This document shows positions 33,311 through 44,643 of a stretch of 64,000 bases of DNA, piece after piece. Source of the DNA: Ustilaginoidea virens. Lineage: Eukaryota; Ascomycota; Sordariomycetes; Hypocreales; Clavicipitaceae. The notes below the pieces were generated by a model that worked only from the letters and a program-made list of their open reading frames with translations, had not been told where the DNA came from and made no database searches. The translations under genes and the position numbers were made by a program. The stretch covers positions 3,410,001 to 3,474,000 of the forward strand of contig NC_057317.1 of the NCBI RefSeq assembly GCF_000687475.1, in the 5' to 3' direction. Numbering within the stretch: the stretch's first letter is position 1; each line of letters begins with the position of its first letter.

Positions 33311-33990
33311 GTATTCTCAGAGCTCTTTCTTGGCGTAAGGCGCCGTATCGATTATGTATGTCTGTCGGGCTACACTTTCTGCAGCTGCTGTTAGATGTCT
33401 GCATTGCTTCTGGCAAGAAGATGGCAACTACAGACAGGCGTCCCAGACTGAGCCCGGGGGGGGATCGTATGATGGCGGTTCACTCGTGGGAAACTCCTCT
33501 TAATCAAGGTTTCTGGAACGAACTGTAGCGATGATGTTTGCGAGTACAAAAGACTGGGTTGATGGGTTAGCAACTTGACACGCGGACAAGGGATTTATCT
33601 GGACAACGCCAAACGTGCAGCAAACAGCGGGCGACTCAGGTCTAATTCGGCTTCACTGCATCCGGTCTAGAACATGAACAGCTATTCACGCACCGTTGTA
33701 TGGTTCCAAGACGAGTCACAGCCATGGTCGCACATGGGCTGTAGCGTCATGTTGCCCTGAATCAAACGGAGGCGGCACTCGCAGAGGTCAATGCGCAAGA
33801 GTCGTAGATTTCCATCCAGCAAGCGCCCGAAACAGAATGAATTATACGCGAGTGATGGTATATCGCTAATCCTTCGCCCCAACGCCGTCGTTACTGATGC
33901 CACCGATGCCCGCCACCGATGCCCAATGGAGGGAGGATTCCTCGCGTTCCCAGTCAGCCGCTTCCCATGACGAGACCCGTCGTCGCATCG
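33311..33990. other. Intergenic upstream of the unknown membrane-protein gene
   Basis: Contains a GGGGGGG run at 33456 and otherwise no signal I recognise. It also holds the 3' flank of SPC7. Confidence 0.45.
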
Positions 33991-36900
33991 TTACTGCGCC
34001 GCATTCAAGACCTGCTTCTTGCCCCTCGCAGTCAGTCTCTTCTGGAGCTCAATCAGAACATCGCTCCAGCCTTCTTCCTTGGTGCCGATCTTGTCGCCAA
34101 TCTTGGCAGCCAAGAACTCGCCCACTTTGCTAACATTGAAAGGTTCCCCGTAGACCACACTGACATGTGCGGATATCCCAACGTCAACACCCAGCGATGC
34201 ACTTCGACTGTGTAAATGAAGCGTAGCCTCTACCCTCGTCCTGAGCGCCGTCAGGAGCAAGGAACTGACCACCGCAACACTCGAATCCGACGTTTTCACT
34301 ACCTTTGTCGGAAACGTGACATTAATAGCGCGAACTTGAGTTGCGACAAAGCGGGCCTTGTCCCATGCCGCGCGAACCATGTTCAAAAGGTCCAAGATCT
34401 TTGTTCGGCTTTGAGGCAAAGCTCGAACGTGGTCTCGGATGCACTGCAAGAAGAATTCTTTTTCAGCCGTCTTGGATTGTTGGCCATCCTTGCTGTCACC
34501 GATGTACCAAAGATCGATTGGGGAATTGGGCTGATGAGGCTGGAACGAGGCAATGTCGAAAACAATCTCAATCTCGCGCCTGTACGCCATCGACAGATTC
34601 GAGCCCGTTAGGCCCGTCACCGCCCAGCCATGTTGTTTCTCGAGTACATCGACGCGAGCTATGCAAAAAAATCTTGTTAGCGGGCGATTCTGTTCGATAT
34701 CACTCCCAAGTCGTGCCGCCTACCTTTGAGAGCCTCAACCTCACTGCAAGTCCAGCCTCGGCACGCCTCTCGAACCTCTTCGTGTTGTTCAATCTCGCGT
34801 ACCAGGTTCTCCTTTTTGGCACCGAGGTCCTCAGCAATTGACGCGGCCGACTGCAATTGCTGCCGCATCTCGGCAATGAGCCTCTGCTTCACCTCGATGC
34901 CGGCATCGCAATTTGTTAGCTCGTCTCTGGCGGCCTGAAGTTCAGCAGGATCGCAGTCGGCCAGCTCTCTGGCTGCCTCTTCCAAGACTTCACGCTCTCT
35001 CTCCAGGGCGTCATGATATGCAACCGCGTCGGGCAACACTGCTGCTAGTATATCTTCCCGTTCCTTGAGCATCCTTTCATCTCGATCCATGTCCTCAGAA
35101 ATTTTCACGAGACCTTCTTTCAGCCCCTCTTGCAATTTCATCCTCCACTCGTACCACATGGCTTTGCTTAGTAGCCTGGCATACGTCTTGACGTTTTTGA
35201 ACTGGTTGTCCATGAGAGCTTTCACGTTCGGGGTAGCAGTAACGTACTCGCGGAATAAGGGAGGATTGTCCTCCAGGGTCTCCGCCTCGATTTCTTTGAC
35301 GATGCGGCGGCCCTCGGCTATGTAATTTTTCAACTCACGACAAGAGTGTTGATAGAGCTCCAGCATGGGTACGGTGCAAGCCCCAGCAACTACAAATCGC
35401 TCTAAAGACATCCCATCCTCTCCCTCCACAGTAGATTGATCTTGCAGGCTGTTGGGTGCAACAGTATGGCGCCGTTTTGTAGTTGTGAGCTCCATGAAGC
35501 GAATTGATGTCATGTTCAAGAAGTCTTGAAGATGAATTCTGCCGTCATCGAGATTCTGGTCAGGTTCTTCTGCCTTTTTTATACCTTGGTTGTGGTAAAA
35601 GTTAACCTCCTGGACTGTTGGATTTTGTCCCAAAATTCCGATCCGCTCCTCTCGCTTATGCGGCGTGATGTTCGTACCATTCTTCAGGGGTGAGGAGGAA
35701 GAGGATAGTAAGTTGCTCGCATTAGGCTCAAGCCTTGATGGCGACGCTCTATTAAGTTTGCCTGTTGTCTCAGCTGCAGACGGTGGCTGCTGTAGCTTGA
35801 TATTCTTCACGGGGCTACCTTTGTGCCCCTTGAGACGTTTGACTCCGTCGTTATCGTCGGAATCTTCGTCTTCATCCAGCTCCGCTGGCCTTTTTCCAAG
35901 AAGGCCTTTTGCACTTCCCACGTGAAGGCTCTTTCTTCCTCTTAAAGCATTACGCCTTGGGCTCAAGCTATTGATCATCTCTCGCAAGTTAAACGTAGCA
36001 TCCTTATCTGGCTGCTGGAGGGCGGCGGCCTTTGCTGAAGAGAACAAGTGTGGACTTTCTTTCGCCTCGTCGTGTTTGCGATCCTTGTCCACCTCACCTT
36101 CCACAGCCTTGGGGTCGTCAAAAGACACCGCTTGTCGCCCAGGTATGAATTTAGTGGCGCTATCGCCAATGGAGCTCCGCCTGTCAAATAGTTCTGTAAC
36201 TTGCCGAGACCCCAGGCCACTTTTGTCTGCCCCATACCCGGACAAACGGCGGGTTTGCGGTGTCATGATCACGGTTGGCGTCCTTGTGCCAGTTTCCGAA
36301 TCGCTTTGAAACAGTGAACATCTTGGATTCAACGACTCAGGCGGTGATACCTTCTTTTCGGCGTGGGCAGATCCAGTCGACTGAATCTTGGTGACGGATC
36401 GTGGGCTCTTGCGCTGCGTCCGCCTTCTTTGAGACGGAGTGCCAAAAGAATCTGTAAGAGCTCGCGATTTCGTCAGTTTGGGTGGCGATGATGTCGGTGT
36501 TCTGAGAGGAGACGATATTGTGTCTGGAGTCTGTGGTTCATGGCTACGGCGAAGATCTTCGCCCCGCAAGGCTGGTAGTTCGACATGACTGTTGCGGCTG
36601 TCGTCTTTCATTTCTGAAGCTGCAGATGCCGCAGCAGCTTGAGAAATTGCGGACAAGCGGGAGCTTCGACGTGTCGGTGTTTGCTGCGCAACCGCAGCCA
36701 TGGCGATTCTATCGGGATTGAGCGACTTTCTGCCTCGTTCTTTCATCATCTTGTGTCCTGGGCTTGGCGAGGAAGGCACAAGCCCGTTACCCAAGATTCC
36801 TCCAATAGCGGCAGTAATGTCCATGCCAAAAGTCTCCTCCTCCATTATCTTGGAGTCCTTTTGGGGAGAGTTTTGGGCCAAAATATTCCCGTATGCTACG

Positions 36901-38458
36901 GTCATATCCATGGTTATATCAGCCTCTCCTAGCCTGCTGAGGGTTTGTCGTCGACTGGTAGATGCTTCAACTTCTTTGGACTGCGACAGCACTCCGCCCA
37001 ACGCAGTGGTGAATTCCATTGAAAAATCCTCATTTGTGTCGAATTCGCCATCTTGTTGCATTTTCTGTGGCTGATGAATACCACCAAGAGCTGTTGTAAA
37101 CTCCATTGTTGCTTCCATGGAGGCATCGTCTTTGCAATTTTCCCCAGCAACAAGCGGTCCTGGCGCGTCTCGTCTCGTCTTGTCTTCGGAGACAATGCCC
37201 CCGAGTGCCTGTGTGACATCCATTGACATTTCTCCATCCCTTGTGTTATCCATTGTATGTTGTTGAGGTCTGAGAATTCTTCCCACAGCACTGGTCATTT
37301 CCATGTCCATGCCCATGTCCATTTCCGTGCCATCATCCTCCGTGGGCAATGACGGTTCCGTCTCGCCAGCTGAAACCGAAGAGTTATTCTTCTTGACCCA
37401 GCCAAACGATGGAATGATTTCTTCGCCCTCGTCAAGCTCTTCGTCTTCTTCGGGGTCGCTGCCAAGGCGCTGCGTCCCGGCTCTCTCTGCTGCAGCCCTG
37501 AGAGCTTGATCAAGAGTCGAGCTTTCATCATCAGACCCATATCTTTCAGAGGCAAAAGTGGTTCCCGTGACTTCTTCTGTTTCAATTGTCATCATGGTTC
37601 CGTCGTCCGAATCGCTGCTGGAGCCACTATCGTCCTCAACCTCTTCCACTGCGTCCGCCGGCTCAGAATCCGAACTGTATATCGTCGACGTGAGGGTGGC
37701 GTCGTCCACATTGTGAAAATTGAGCGCAGGAAGCCCCGAGTTTCGTCTAGGAGCATTCTCATCGTCTGCCGCCTTGGACGCAGACCTTGAAATATCGGAC
37801 CCATTGACGGACGAAGCTCTTCTGAACGAGTCATCGGTTGAAGTAGTTGAGTCTGGCATGTATTCTACTTCGTGAAAAGTGTGAAGTGTTGCCTCTGCAG
37901 CAAAGGATACCCTCCTGTTTGCTAAGGACTTGCGCCGAGCATCTCTGCGCTCTCGCTCTTCTCTTTCTCGAGCGGCCGCTTGTTGCTCCTCTTCGGTCCG
38001 GAGAGCCACTTTGGAGCCGTTCGTGTTATCATCATGCGAGGACGCCAAAGCCCGGGTTGAATCTTTAGAATCTGTCAATTTTGAGGTACGTTGATTTCCG
38101 TGCCTTTGCTGCGGAATTTCCGGTGCGGAGTAAGGGGTCGGTCTAAGAATCGACCGTGGCATGGGAGCCGCCGCGATGGACTGAATAGTTTGTTAGCATT
38201 TGCTCTGAAGGTATCAATTTCGTGTGAAGACTCTTTACTCACAGCACGTCGATTGCCGTTGGCGTGTTTCAGCGCATCGAGACCCCCAGGCCCAATACTC
38301 TTGCTTCGCGACTTCCTGTGAATCTCTGCCAGTGCGCCGGCCACATCCACGGTCGCATTCTCCTTATCCATGGTTTTTTTCAGTGAAACATGGCTTCCAA
38401 TAGATTTGCGAACACGCCTTGTTGAAGGCACCGTCGCATCAGTCGGCGGCGGAGCCAT
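33991..38458 (-). CDS. SPC7: Kinetochore protein Spc7/KNL1
   Basis: Predicted 1446-aa KMN-network protein in three exons: 38458-38243, 38180-34724 and 34658-33991. The start MAPPPTDATVPSTRRVRKSI is followed after intron 1 by SIAAAPMPRSILRP. A PP1-docking RVSF sits near residues 162-165 with an AEATLHTFHEVEYM context. Between about residues 365 and 540 are six MELT-like repeats, for example MDVTQALGGI, MEFTTALGGI, MEFTTALGGV, MDMTVAYGNI and MDITAAIGGI; phosphorylated MELT motifs recruit Bub3-Bub1. The C-terminal third holds the Spc7 domain (LQDFLNMTSIRFMELTTTKR), coiled coil, and a tandem-RWD-like end with WAVTGLTGSNLSMAYRREI built across intron 2. The 455-bp upstream interval is shared with the ribosomal gene for uS17. 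Confidence 0.95.
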
Positions 38459-38912
38459 CTTGACGGGGATTCCGGGCCTTGCAGTGACGCCGTTGAATTG
38501 GAAGCTATCATGAGCTAGGTTAATACATAGAAATAGGTACCTAACGCCGACAAGCACCCCCAATGAACCCGCCCATTGTTTGTTTACTTCCAAACGGAGC
38601 CCAACAAGGCTACAGGTGCTTGGCGGGGCGTGTGGGTCACATGAATTGGAAGTGGGCACTGCGGATCATGTATCACGTGGGGTCAAACAACGCCGCAGGT
38701 CACGTGAAAGATCTCCGCCCTCGTGCGATTTGTGGAGCACTCGCCTATTCAACCAATCCAAATTTTGCAAGCCCTAAGGTTGTAAAAGACACTGTAAAAT
38801 TTGGTGCGAAACTGACTGCCCTGTTCTTGCATTCGCGCAAAACAACTTGCTTCGCCCACCTCAACGACAAGCCTTCTTGTAACGACACCTCTCCGGAGCA
38901 GGATCATTCAAG
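38459..38912. promoter_or_regulatory. Bidirectional promoter region SPC7/uS17
   Basis: The two coding starts lie 455 bp apart and face outward. Two CACGTG hexamers, at 38674-38679 and 38701-38706 (the second as GTCACGTGA), lie 27 bp apart near the middle. CACGTG is the core of bHLH sites, and Cbf1-like factors are tied to ribosomal-protein promoters in some fungi. Use here is inference. Confidence 0.5.
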
Positions 38913-39720
38913 ATGTCAGTTCACGATTTCCCGTCGACGCCTGCGCATGCGATCTGAGTGAAAACGATCATTCTTCTCACTAACGTCCAATCTCAGGGCG
39001 ACCGAGTTGACCGTCCAGTCGGAGCGTGCTTTCCAGAAGCAGCCGCACATCTTCCTCAACTCCAAGACCAAGACCAAGACCGCCAGACCAGGCAAGGGTG
39101 GCCGAAGATGGTACAAGGATGTCGGTCTGGGTTTCCGTACCCCCAAGACTGCCATTGAGGGTAGCTACATCGGTACGTGCGACACGAAGTCGAAATTCCT
39201 GGTCTCGGATGGGCGGGCATCAGAAGGAGGTTGGATCAGATTTGAAGAGGAGGGAAAGACTGTTGAACCGATAATTGGGCAGGGGCCTGTTTTATTGTCT
39301 TTTTCTGCCAGGCGAGTTGAGCAGGCGACTGACCAGATCTGCGCAGACAAGAAGTGCCCCTTCACTGGGCTTGTCTCCATCCGTGGCCGTATCTTGACCG
39401 GCACCGTTGTTTCCACCAAGATGCACCGAACCGTCATCATCCGAAGAGAGTACCTGCACTTCATCCCCAAGTACTCGCGTTATGAGAAGCGCCACAAGAA
39501 CCTCGCCGCCCATGTTTCTCCCGCTTTCCGTGTCGAGGAGGGCGATCAGGTCACCGTTGGCCAGTGCCGACCTCTTTCCAAGACTGTATGTAGCAGATGC
39601 CAGTCGCCTGAGAGTTGGAGTAATCAAGTGTTGGCTGACTATTTGCATTAGGTCCGTTTCAATGTTTTGCGCGTTCTGCCCCGAACTGGCAAGGCGGTTA
39701 AGAAATTCAGCAAGTTCTAA
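38913..39720 (+). CDS. RPS11: 40S ribosomal protein uS17 (S11)
   Basis: Predicted 161-aa small-subunit protein. The start codon is split: exon 1 ends in AT at 38913-38914, the first intron is 38915-38996 (GTCAGT...CAG, branch-like CTAAC at 38990), and exon 2 opens with G GCG ACC GAG, giving [20 protein letters not shown], the expected uS17 start. Further exons are 38997-39172, 39347-39585 and 39652-39720; the frame is kept throughout. [36 protein letters not shown] and the end [15 protein letters not shown] are all typical. The intron-retained reading from ATG at 38913 would give a few residues and an unrelated frame, so protein depends on splicing. Length is the family norm. Confidence 0.96.
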
Positions 39721-40316
39721 ATAGGACTCTTCTTCTGGCATTTTTTGGCGTGATAAATAGCAGGGAGGGATAGGACATTTCCACTGTAGGGTCGGGCTAC
39801 GGAAGTTGTGTTTGGCAAAATGGCTGTGCTGTAGTACCAGTCACGAATAAAAAAGGATTTCATGACTGCAACTTCTACATATTGGCCACCGCGTACGCGA
39901 TCAACTTGGTTTCTCCTTGAAAATCTGGCAGATGGTCGAAACAGAAATTCATCTGCGTTGGACCTTACTGGGAAGTTGAGCAACGTCTTGCTGTCTCGTG
40001 TTTCGTGAACGGTCTTGTTGTGATGAGTTCGCCGGGACCGAGAAGAGTTCGTGATTACAGGTTCAATAGTAAAGCCATAAAGTTGCCGTCGGTACTGGCG
40101 GTATCAATTTATTTCTGGTTGTTCACTCCGATTCTCTTTCTATATAAGTCGTCCAGGTAAGTGCCATCTCGGACGGCCCATGAAGGCGGATATACTATAC
40201 AGTATGCGTTTTACAGTATGAGTGCGTGTTCGCACTATGATGGCAAAAGGTCGAAAGTCACTTACGCTGCTCCAGCAAATATCAACCATGTAGTCTTGGC
40301 ACACGGGAAACCTGCC
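39721..40316. other. Intergenic upstream of the twin-CX9C gene
   Basis: The frame of the next gene is open back to 40161 but shows no conserved content. A TATATAAG element lies at 40140. Nothing else was recognised. Confidence 0.45.
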
Positions 40317-41339
40317 ATGGGATGGTTTTCTTCAATATTTGGGTCAGAAAAGCCATCTGACCCTCTCGGGAAGCTTGACCCGAAGCTCCGCGAGTTTCTC
40401 GAAAGAGAAGCCCCCGTGAAATACACCACAGCCCAGCCGTCATCTTCGACAGCGCCCACGGGCGCCGCGCCGACAAAGGACGCACAAAACGTCTCCGAGC
40501 CCACAGAGAGGCCTGCAGTCCCATCTTCGAGCTTGCATCAAGACGGCCGCTACGCCCACCTATGGACGAACTACCGGCCCCTCGCGGAGGTGGAGTCAGA
40601 AGCGGCTACGGAGCATGACAAACTCATGGATGTGCTCGAGGGCTTCAAAGAGCGCAAAGCAGCAATCGGCCGCGCGGCCTTGGAAAACTGCGCCCTCCAG
40701 CAAGAAGAATGGGCCAACTGCATGAAGAGCGGTAGCTGGGAGGACCAGCTGCAAATGTGCCGGCATCAGCTGCGGCGCTTTGAGAGATGCTACACCATGC
40801 AATCGGTACGTACGTTGGACACCTGAGCCTGCATGGCGGGGGCTTTCCGTACTGTTGACGCACCCCCGTGCTGATGACAAGAATGGCAGCGGTTTCTCAG
40901 AGCTCTTGGACACAGCTCGGCCATTGGCCGTCCGGCTAGCGTCGACGAAGATATCCAGATGCACGCGGACACGCTGTACCAGCGAATGCTCGACCACGAG
41001 GCGGCTGTTGAACAAGCCAAAAAGGACGGAAGCCCTGTTCCGGTATTCAACCCGGCGTTACCCAGGGCCAACGTGGCAAAGGTCAACCCGACAACCGAGC
41101 TAGAGAAACATTGGAGGGAGAAGCTAGACAAGCTACCTGAGGAGGAGCGAGTGGTGGAGGAGGCGGCGCTCAGGGCAGATCTGCAGGCTGAATCCGAAGT
41201 CGCCCGAAGCGTCAAACAGATATGGGCCGCTCAAAAGGAGGAAAGGGATACTAGAAAGGCTGATGGCCAGTCTACGTTTGGGGATACCTTGGCTAGTTTA
41301 CTTGGTCGGGGTGGAAGTGATGGGGGAAAGGCGAGATGA
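40317..41339 (+). CDS. Twin-CX9C (CHCH-like) protein, unassigned
   Basis: Predicted 312-aa protein in exons 40317-40805 and 40890-41339, joined across an 84-bp phase-0 intron. I chose MGWFSSIFGSEK as start because conserved-looking sequence begins there: LDPKLREFLEREAPVKY. After a Ser/Thr/Pro linker comes DGRYAHLWTNYRPLAEVE, a helical region, and then four Cys at about residues 125, 135, 148 and 158, forming C-x9-C and C-x9-C: ENCALQQEEWANC, then MCRHQLRRFERC. This is the twin-CX9C pattern of Mia40 substrates in the mitochondrial intermembrane space. The Cys pairs sit before the intron; RFLRALGHSSAIG follows it. The C-terminal 100 residues are helical and charged. No clear N-terminal presequence is seen, which fits Mia40 import. 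I do not know its specific role. Confidence 0.78.
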
Positions 41340-42756
41340 TATCTGGAAAAATCAACGGGGAACTCGCAACTTTCCTAGACCTACGAGCGAGCCGAATAGG
41401 GGGGAAATATTCCGGATATTTACAATGCCTATATTACTGGACGTCCCATCATAACGAACACATCCAATAGAACCTGCACAATGTTTCATCAAGATACCCA
41501 AGTCTTCAGACTCCCCATCGGACTTTGCCGGGGCATTTCAACAATGTCTCAAAGAGAGTAAGCATACCCAAGGTGCATGGCAAAGGACATTTGACTGTTT
41601 TATCACGCATAGCATTTCAATCATCTAAACCACGTCAAAACGATTTGCGAGTCAGTTGTGGTCTGTCTTTATCTCAAACAATTGCAGAGAATCCTCCATC
41701 AGCAAATCATCTGACTGGTCGCTGGGTTTCGTGGTCTAGTTGGTCATGATTTCTCGCTAACACCGAGAAGGTCCCCGGTTCGAGCCCGGGCGAAACCACG
41801 CGTTTCATTTTTGATAGTTTGGTGGCGAAATCTATAATTCTCTTATGTCGTTGCTTCTTTCAGTCCTCGTTGAGTGTGGGTTTAACGGACCCTTTTTGCC
41901 TTGGCTCACTCAATCTCAAACCCATCTCAGATCTTAGGGACCACAGAGCCAAATAGATTTTATACTAAGAACTTGGTTCTGGTGCAGGCATTCGCTCGCG
42001 ATATCGGATGCCCGACGCAAGTTTGTCATCCGCCCAACCTCTGGCGTTTGCATCAAAGGCATCTATCTACCAAGGGCGTCGCTTGAAACCAAATATGCTG
42101 GGATGCCAAAGTCTTTTCCCCAGCCAGGCTGTTATGGGCAGAGATAGCTTCTTCGTACCCGGATTACCATGTACGTAGAAAAACGGTGTTGCGAGTAATC
42201 GCTTCCTGGATATCAACGACATGGAGCACCACATCATTGTTACTGGGCTCAGGTGTCAAGGTAACTACCGGCAACTAAGTCCAAAGCACCTAATGTTATC
42301 GGATCTTGGTTACTCAGTCGAGCAGTGAAAAGAAACTTTCGATCAAACCTACAAACGCCATAGCATCGTGGAATCCAGTTACACCAGCCATTTCTACAGC
42401 CAGTTGGGACTACTCCGCAAAAAGAGTACACAGCCAAGCCTCGCGTCACGGACAAATGTAAGGGGTGAAACGAATCGCCGAAACCACGGAATAGAGCAAT
42501 CATGGCGTCAGAGAGCCCCTCTTACGATCAATTCACTTTTGGAACTGCGCGGTAATGCGGAGCAGATGACGAGCTGCAACGCACCAATTGTCTTGATGCG
42601 CATTCCGAAGCCAGCTGAATACCTACTACATCCACGAAAAGAAGGCGGACGGAAACACAACAAGCGCATACCAAGGCGTGTCAAGCGGGAGGGTGTGACT
42701 ACGGGGAACGAGGTAAATGGTGCGTCTTGGACGACAGGTACATTTCCTCTGGCAGT
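41340..42756. other. Intergenic with the tRNA gene
   Basis: Apart from the tRNA-Val gene, this 1.4-kb stretch between the twin-CX9C gene and URI1 shows no coding signal. Open frames are short and without conserved residues. Confidence 0.5.
41725..41797 (+). tRNA. tRNA-Val (anticodon AAC)
   Basis: Acceptor arms GGTTTCG (41725-41731) and CGAAACC (41791-41797) pair fully. The anticodon stem TCTCG/CGAGA encloses loop CTAACAC with anticodon AAC. The T arm CCCGG-TTCGAGC-CCGGG contains the B box GGTTCGAGCCC, and GTCTAGTTGG fits the A box. No intron; CCA is not encoded. Confidence 0.93.
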
Positions 42757-44643
42757 CTACTGCCGAGAGAGGCGTGCGGCCTTGAAACGGCTCACCTTCT
42801 CGTCACCATCGGCCTCATCGAGCGGTTGGATGGCGGACTCGTCCTCCCTCAGGAACCCGCCGTCGCGATGGATGAACTTTCTCCGCATGCGCTGATACGT
42901 GTCTGCCACTTCCTGGTAAACCATGGAATCGTCAAACTCGTCTGGTGCAGTCGCGTTTTCGGATGGCTCGTGCTCGACCAGCGTGTCGATTATCGTCACA
43001 CCGTCAGGACCCGCGGGTCTCGTGCGTTGCTCTTGCCGCATGTAACGAGGGGGAACGTCATGGGGGCCCTTGGATACGCCATTCGACTCGGTGCCAGCCC
43101 TCGCCTTTTTGAATCGCGAAGGTGTCGGGCTTGATTTTGTCGCGGCCATCTTTGTGGACCCTGTGCGTTCAACGACATCACTAAGCGGATCGATGGCGGG
43201 GGGTCCACTGCTTTTCGGTGGTTGCTGCATTTGCTGCGTTGTAGGCTCAGCTTGGGGAGCAACATCTAGAGCTTGGGCAAATCGTACGCCCTTTTTGTTT
43301 TCGGCATCCCCATTTTTGCTGTTCTTGATGTTGGATTTGGACGGAGCGGGTCGCGACGCCGAGGATATGGCCGGTTCGGGGTCCCGATTGACCACAATTC
43401 GGCCGACCCCTGCTTCGCTCTGGGGCGATTCCCCGTCTGCATCTCGCTCAGCTTGCTCAGCAGCTTGTTCAGTGAAGCGGGATTTTATTCCGAGCTTCTT
43501 TTCCAGTTCAAGCATCCGCTGGCGATACTTGTCCGTGACAAGGCGGCCAGTGGATCGTCCGTATTTGTCCTCGTCAGTATCATAGGCGTCGTCGTCGTCG
43601 TCGTACTCTTCGTCGTATTCATCCTCGTCGTGCTCGAAACCACTGTCCGAGTCGCCTTGTTCAAGCTCCAGTTCAGCTACTACAGCTCCAACCTCGCCCA
43701 TGCAATACTGAAGCATCTCCTGCCTCAAAGAGGCATCCTCGGCATCTTCATCATCCGGAATGACGGGCTGATCCTTGCTGATGCTTTCCTGTTGTTCCTT
43801 TGCTGTCTTCATGATCCGATCCAGACGCTTGAACCGGATGGACATGTCAGCTGACGCGGCGTCTGAGGGCTGCGCATCCACATCCACATCTTCGGAGAAA
43901 GCAACGCTCTTTTCAACTGGCGGAGCAGTCAGCGGGTCCTGTGGTGGAGGCTGATGTAAAGATTTGGTCTGTGGTTCTGAGACGGGGTCGGTCCCACTTT
44001 GGGAGGATGATGGTGGTGGTGCGGATAATGTTGTGGTTCTTGTGGTTCTGGTGGTTTTTGTTGTTTTTGTGTTTTCATCACCGGCTCCGGCATTTTGTGG
44101 CGCGAGACCATCAACGCCTGCCTCCTCGAGGACCTCTCTAACTCTGGGAAGAAAATCGGCGGGCTGGTTAAGACGGTACGACAGCACGTTGTCATTATCG
44201 TCGAGTTCCTCGATAATTTCCGTAACGGGCTGGTCGTTTTCATCTACAGCATCTGATTGACTGGCGGCAGTTGCAGCAGCGTACTGGTCCTGAGCGGTTT
44301 CTAGCTGGCTCTGCAGATTGGCCACATTTTTGCCGACGTAATCTATGCGCCGTTGCAAGAGGTTGATGATCTGATGCCTAGGCTTGGAATAATGCAAACC
44401 GAAGACTTGATCGATTTCCTTGCCGGTCAAGAGCTGTGCATCGAAGTCATGGTGCACCTTTTGCAGCCGAGCGGGCGTGCATGGCTCAGCAACGGCTTCC
44501 ACCTCTTCCTTGAGAGCCTCATACTCTGCGTCCCAGGTCTGCCAATGCTGCAGCGCCTGTTTGAGCTGGTTGACATTTTCCTCGAGCTGCAGACGGTGCT
44601 TCTCCAAGTTGGAAAGGCTGTCTTGAGGAGCAGACATGATCAA
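42757..44643 (-). CDS. BUD27: Prefoldin-like chaperone URI1/Bud27
   Basis: Intronless 628-aa protein; ATG at 44637 (MSAPQDSLSNLEKHRLQLEE) is an alternative start. The first 130 residues form a prefoldin alpha-type fold: an N-terminal helix (LEENVNQLKQALQHWQTWDA), a beta-hairpin region (LLTGKEIDQVFGLHYSKPRH) and a second helix (VGKNVANLQSQLETAQDQYA). The remainder is acidic and disordered with Asp/Glu runs (DEDEYDEEYDDDDDAYDTDED), then a conserved C-terminal patch, MVYQEVADTYQRMRRKFIHR, followed by DGGFLREDESAIQPLD. This architecture matches the unconventional prefoldin RPB5 interactor, which helps assemble RNA polymerases and links TOR to translation. GVRFAQALDV in the middle resembles a PP1-docking site, which is known in URI. 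It could be another DUF3835 protein, but URI1 fits best. Confidence 0.86.
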   Translation of the reverse strand: MIMSAPQDSLSNLEKHRLQLEENVNQLKQALQHWQTWDAEYEALKEEVEAVAEPCTPARLQKVHHDFDAQLLTGKEIDQVFGLHYSKPRHQIINLLQRRIDYVGKNVANLQSQLETAQDQYAAATAASQSDAVDENDQPVTEIIEELDDNDNVLSYRLNQPADFLPRVREVLEEAGVDGLAPQNAGAGDENTKTTKTTRTTRTTTLSAPPPSSSQSGTDPVSEPQTKSLHQPPPQDPLTAPPVEKSVAFSEDVDVDAQPSDAASADMSIRFKRLDRIMKTAKEQQESISKDQPVIPDDEDAEDASLRQEMLQYCMGEVGAVVAELELEQGDSDSGFEHDEDEYDEEYDDDDDAYDTDEDKYGRSTGRLVTDKYRQRMLELEKKLGIKSRFTEQAAEQAERDADGESPQSEAGVGRIVVNRDPEPAISSASRPAPSKSNIKNSKNGDAENKKGVRFAQALDVAPQAEPTTQQMQQPPKSSGPPAIDPLSDVVERTGSTKMAATKSSPTPSRFKKARAGTESNGVSKGPHDVPPRYMRQEQRTRPAGPDGVTIIDTLVEHEPSENATAPDEFDDSMVYQEVADTYQRMRRKFIHRDGGFLREDESAIQPLDEADGDEKVSRFKAARLSRQ

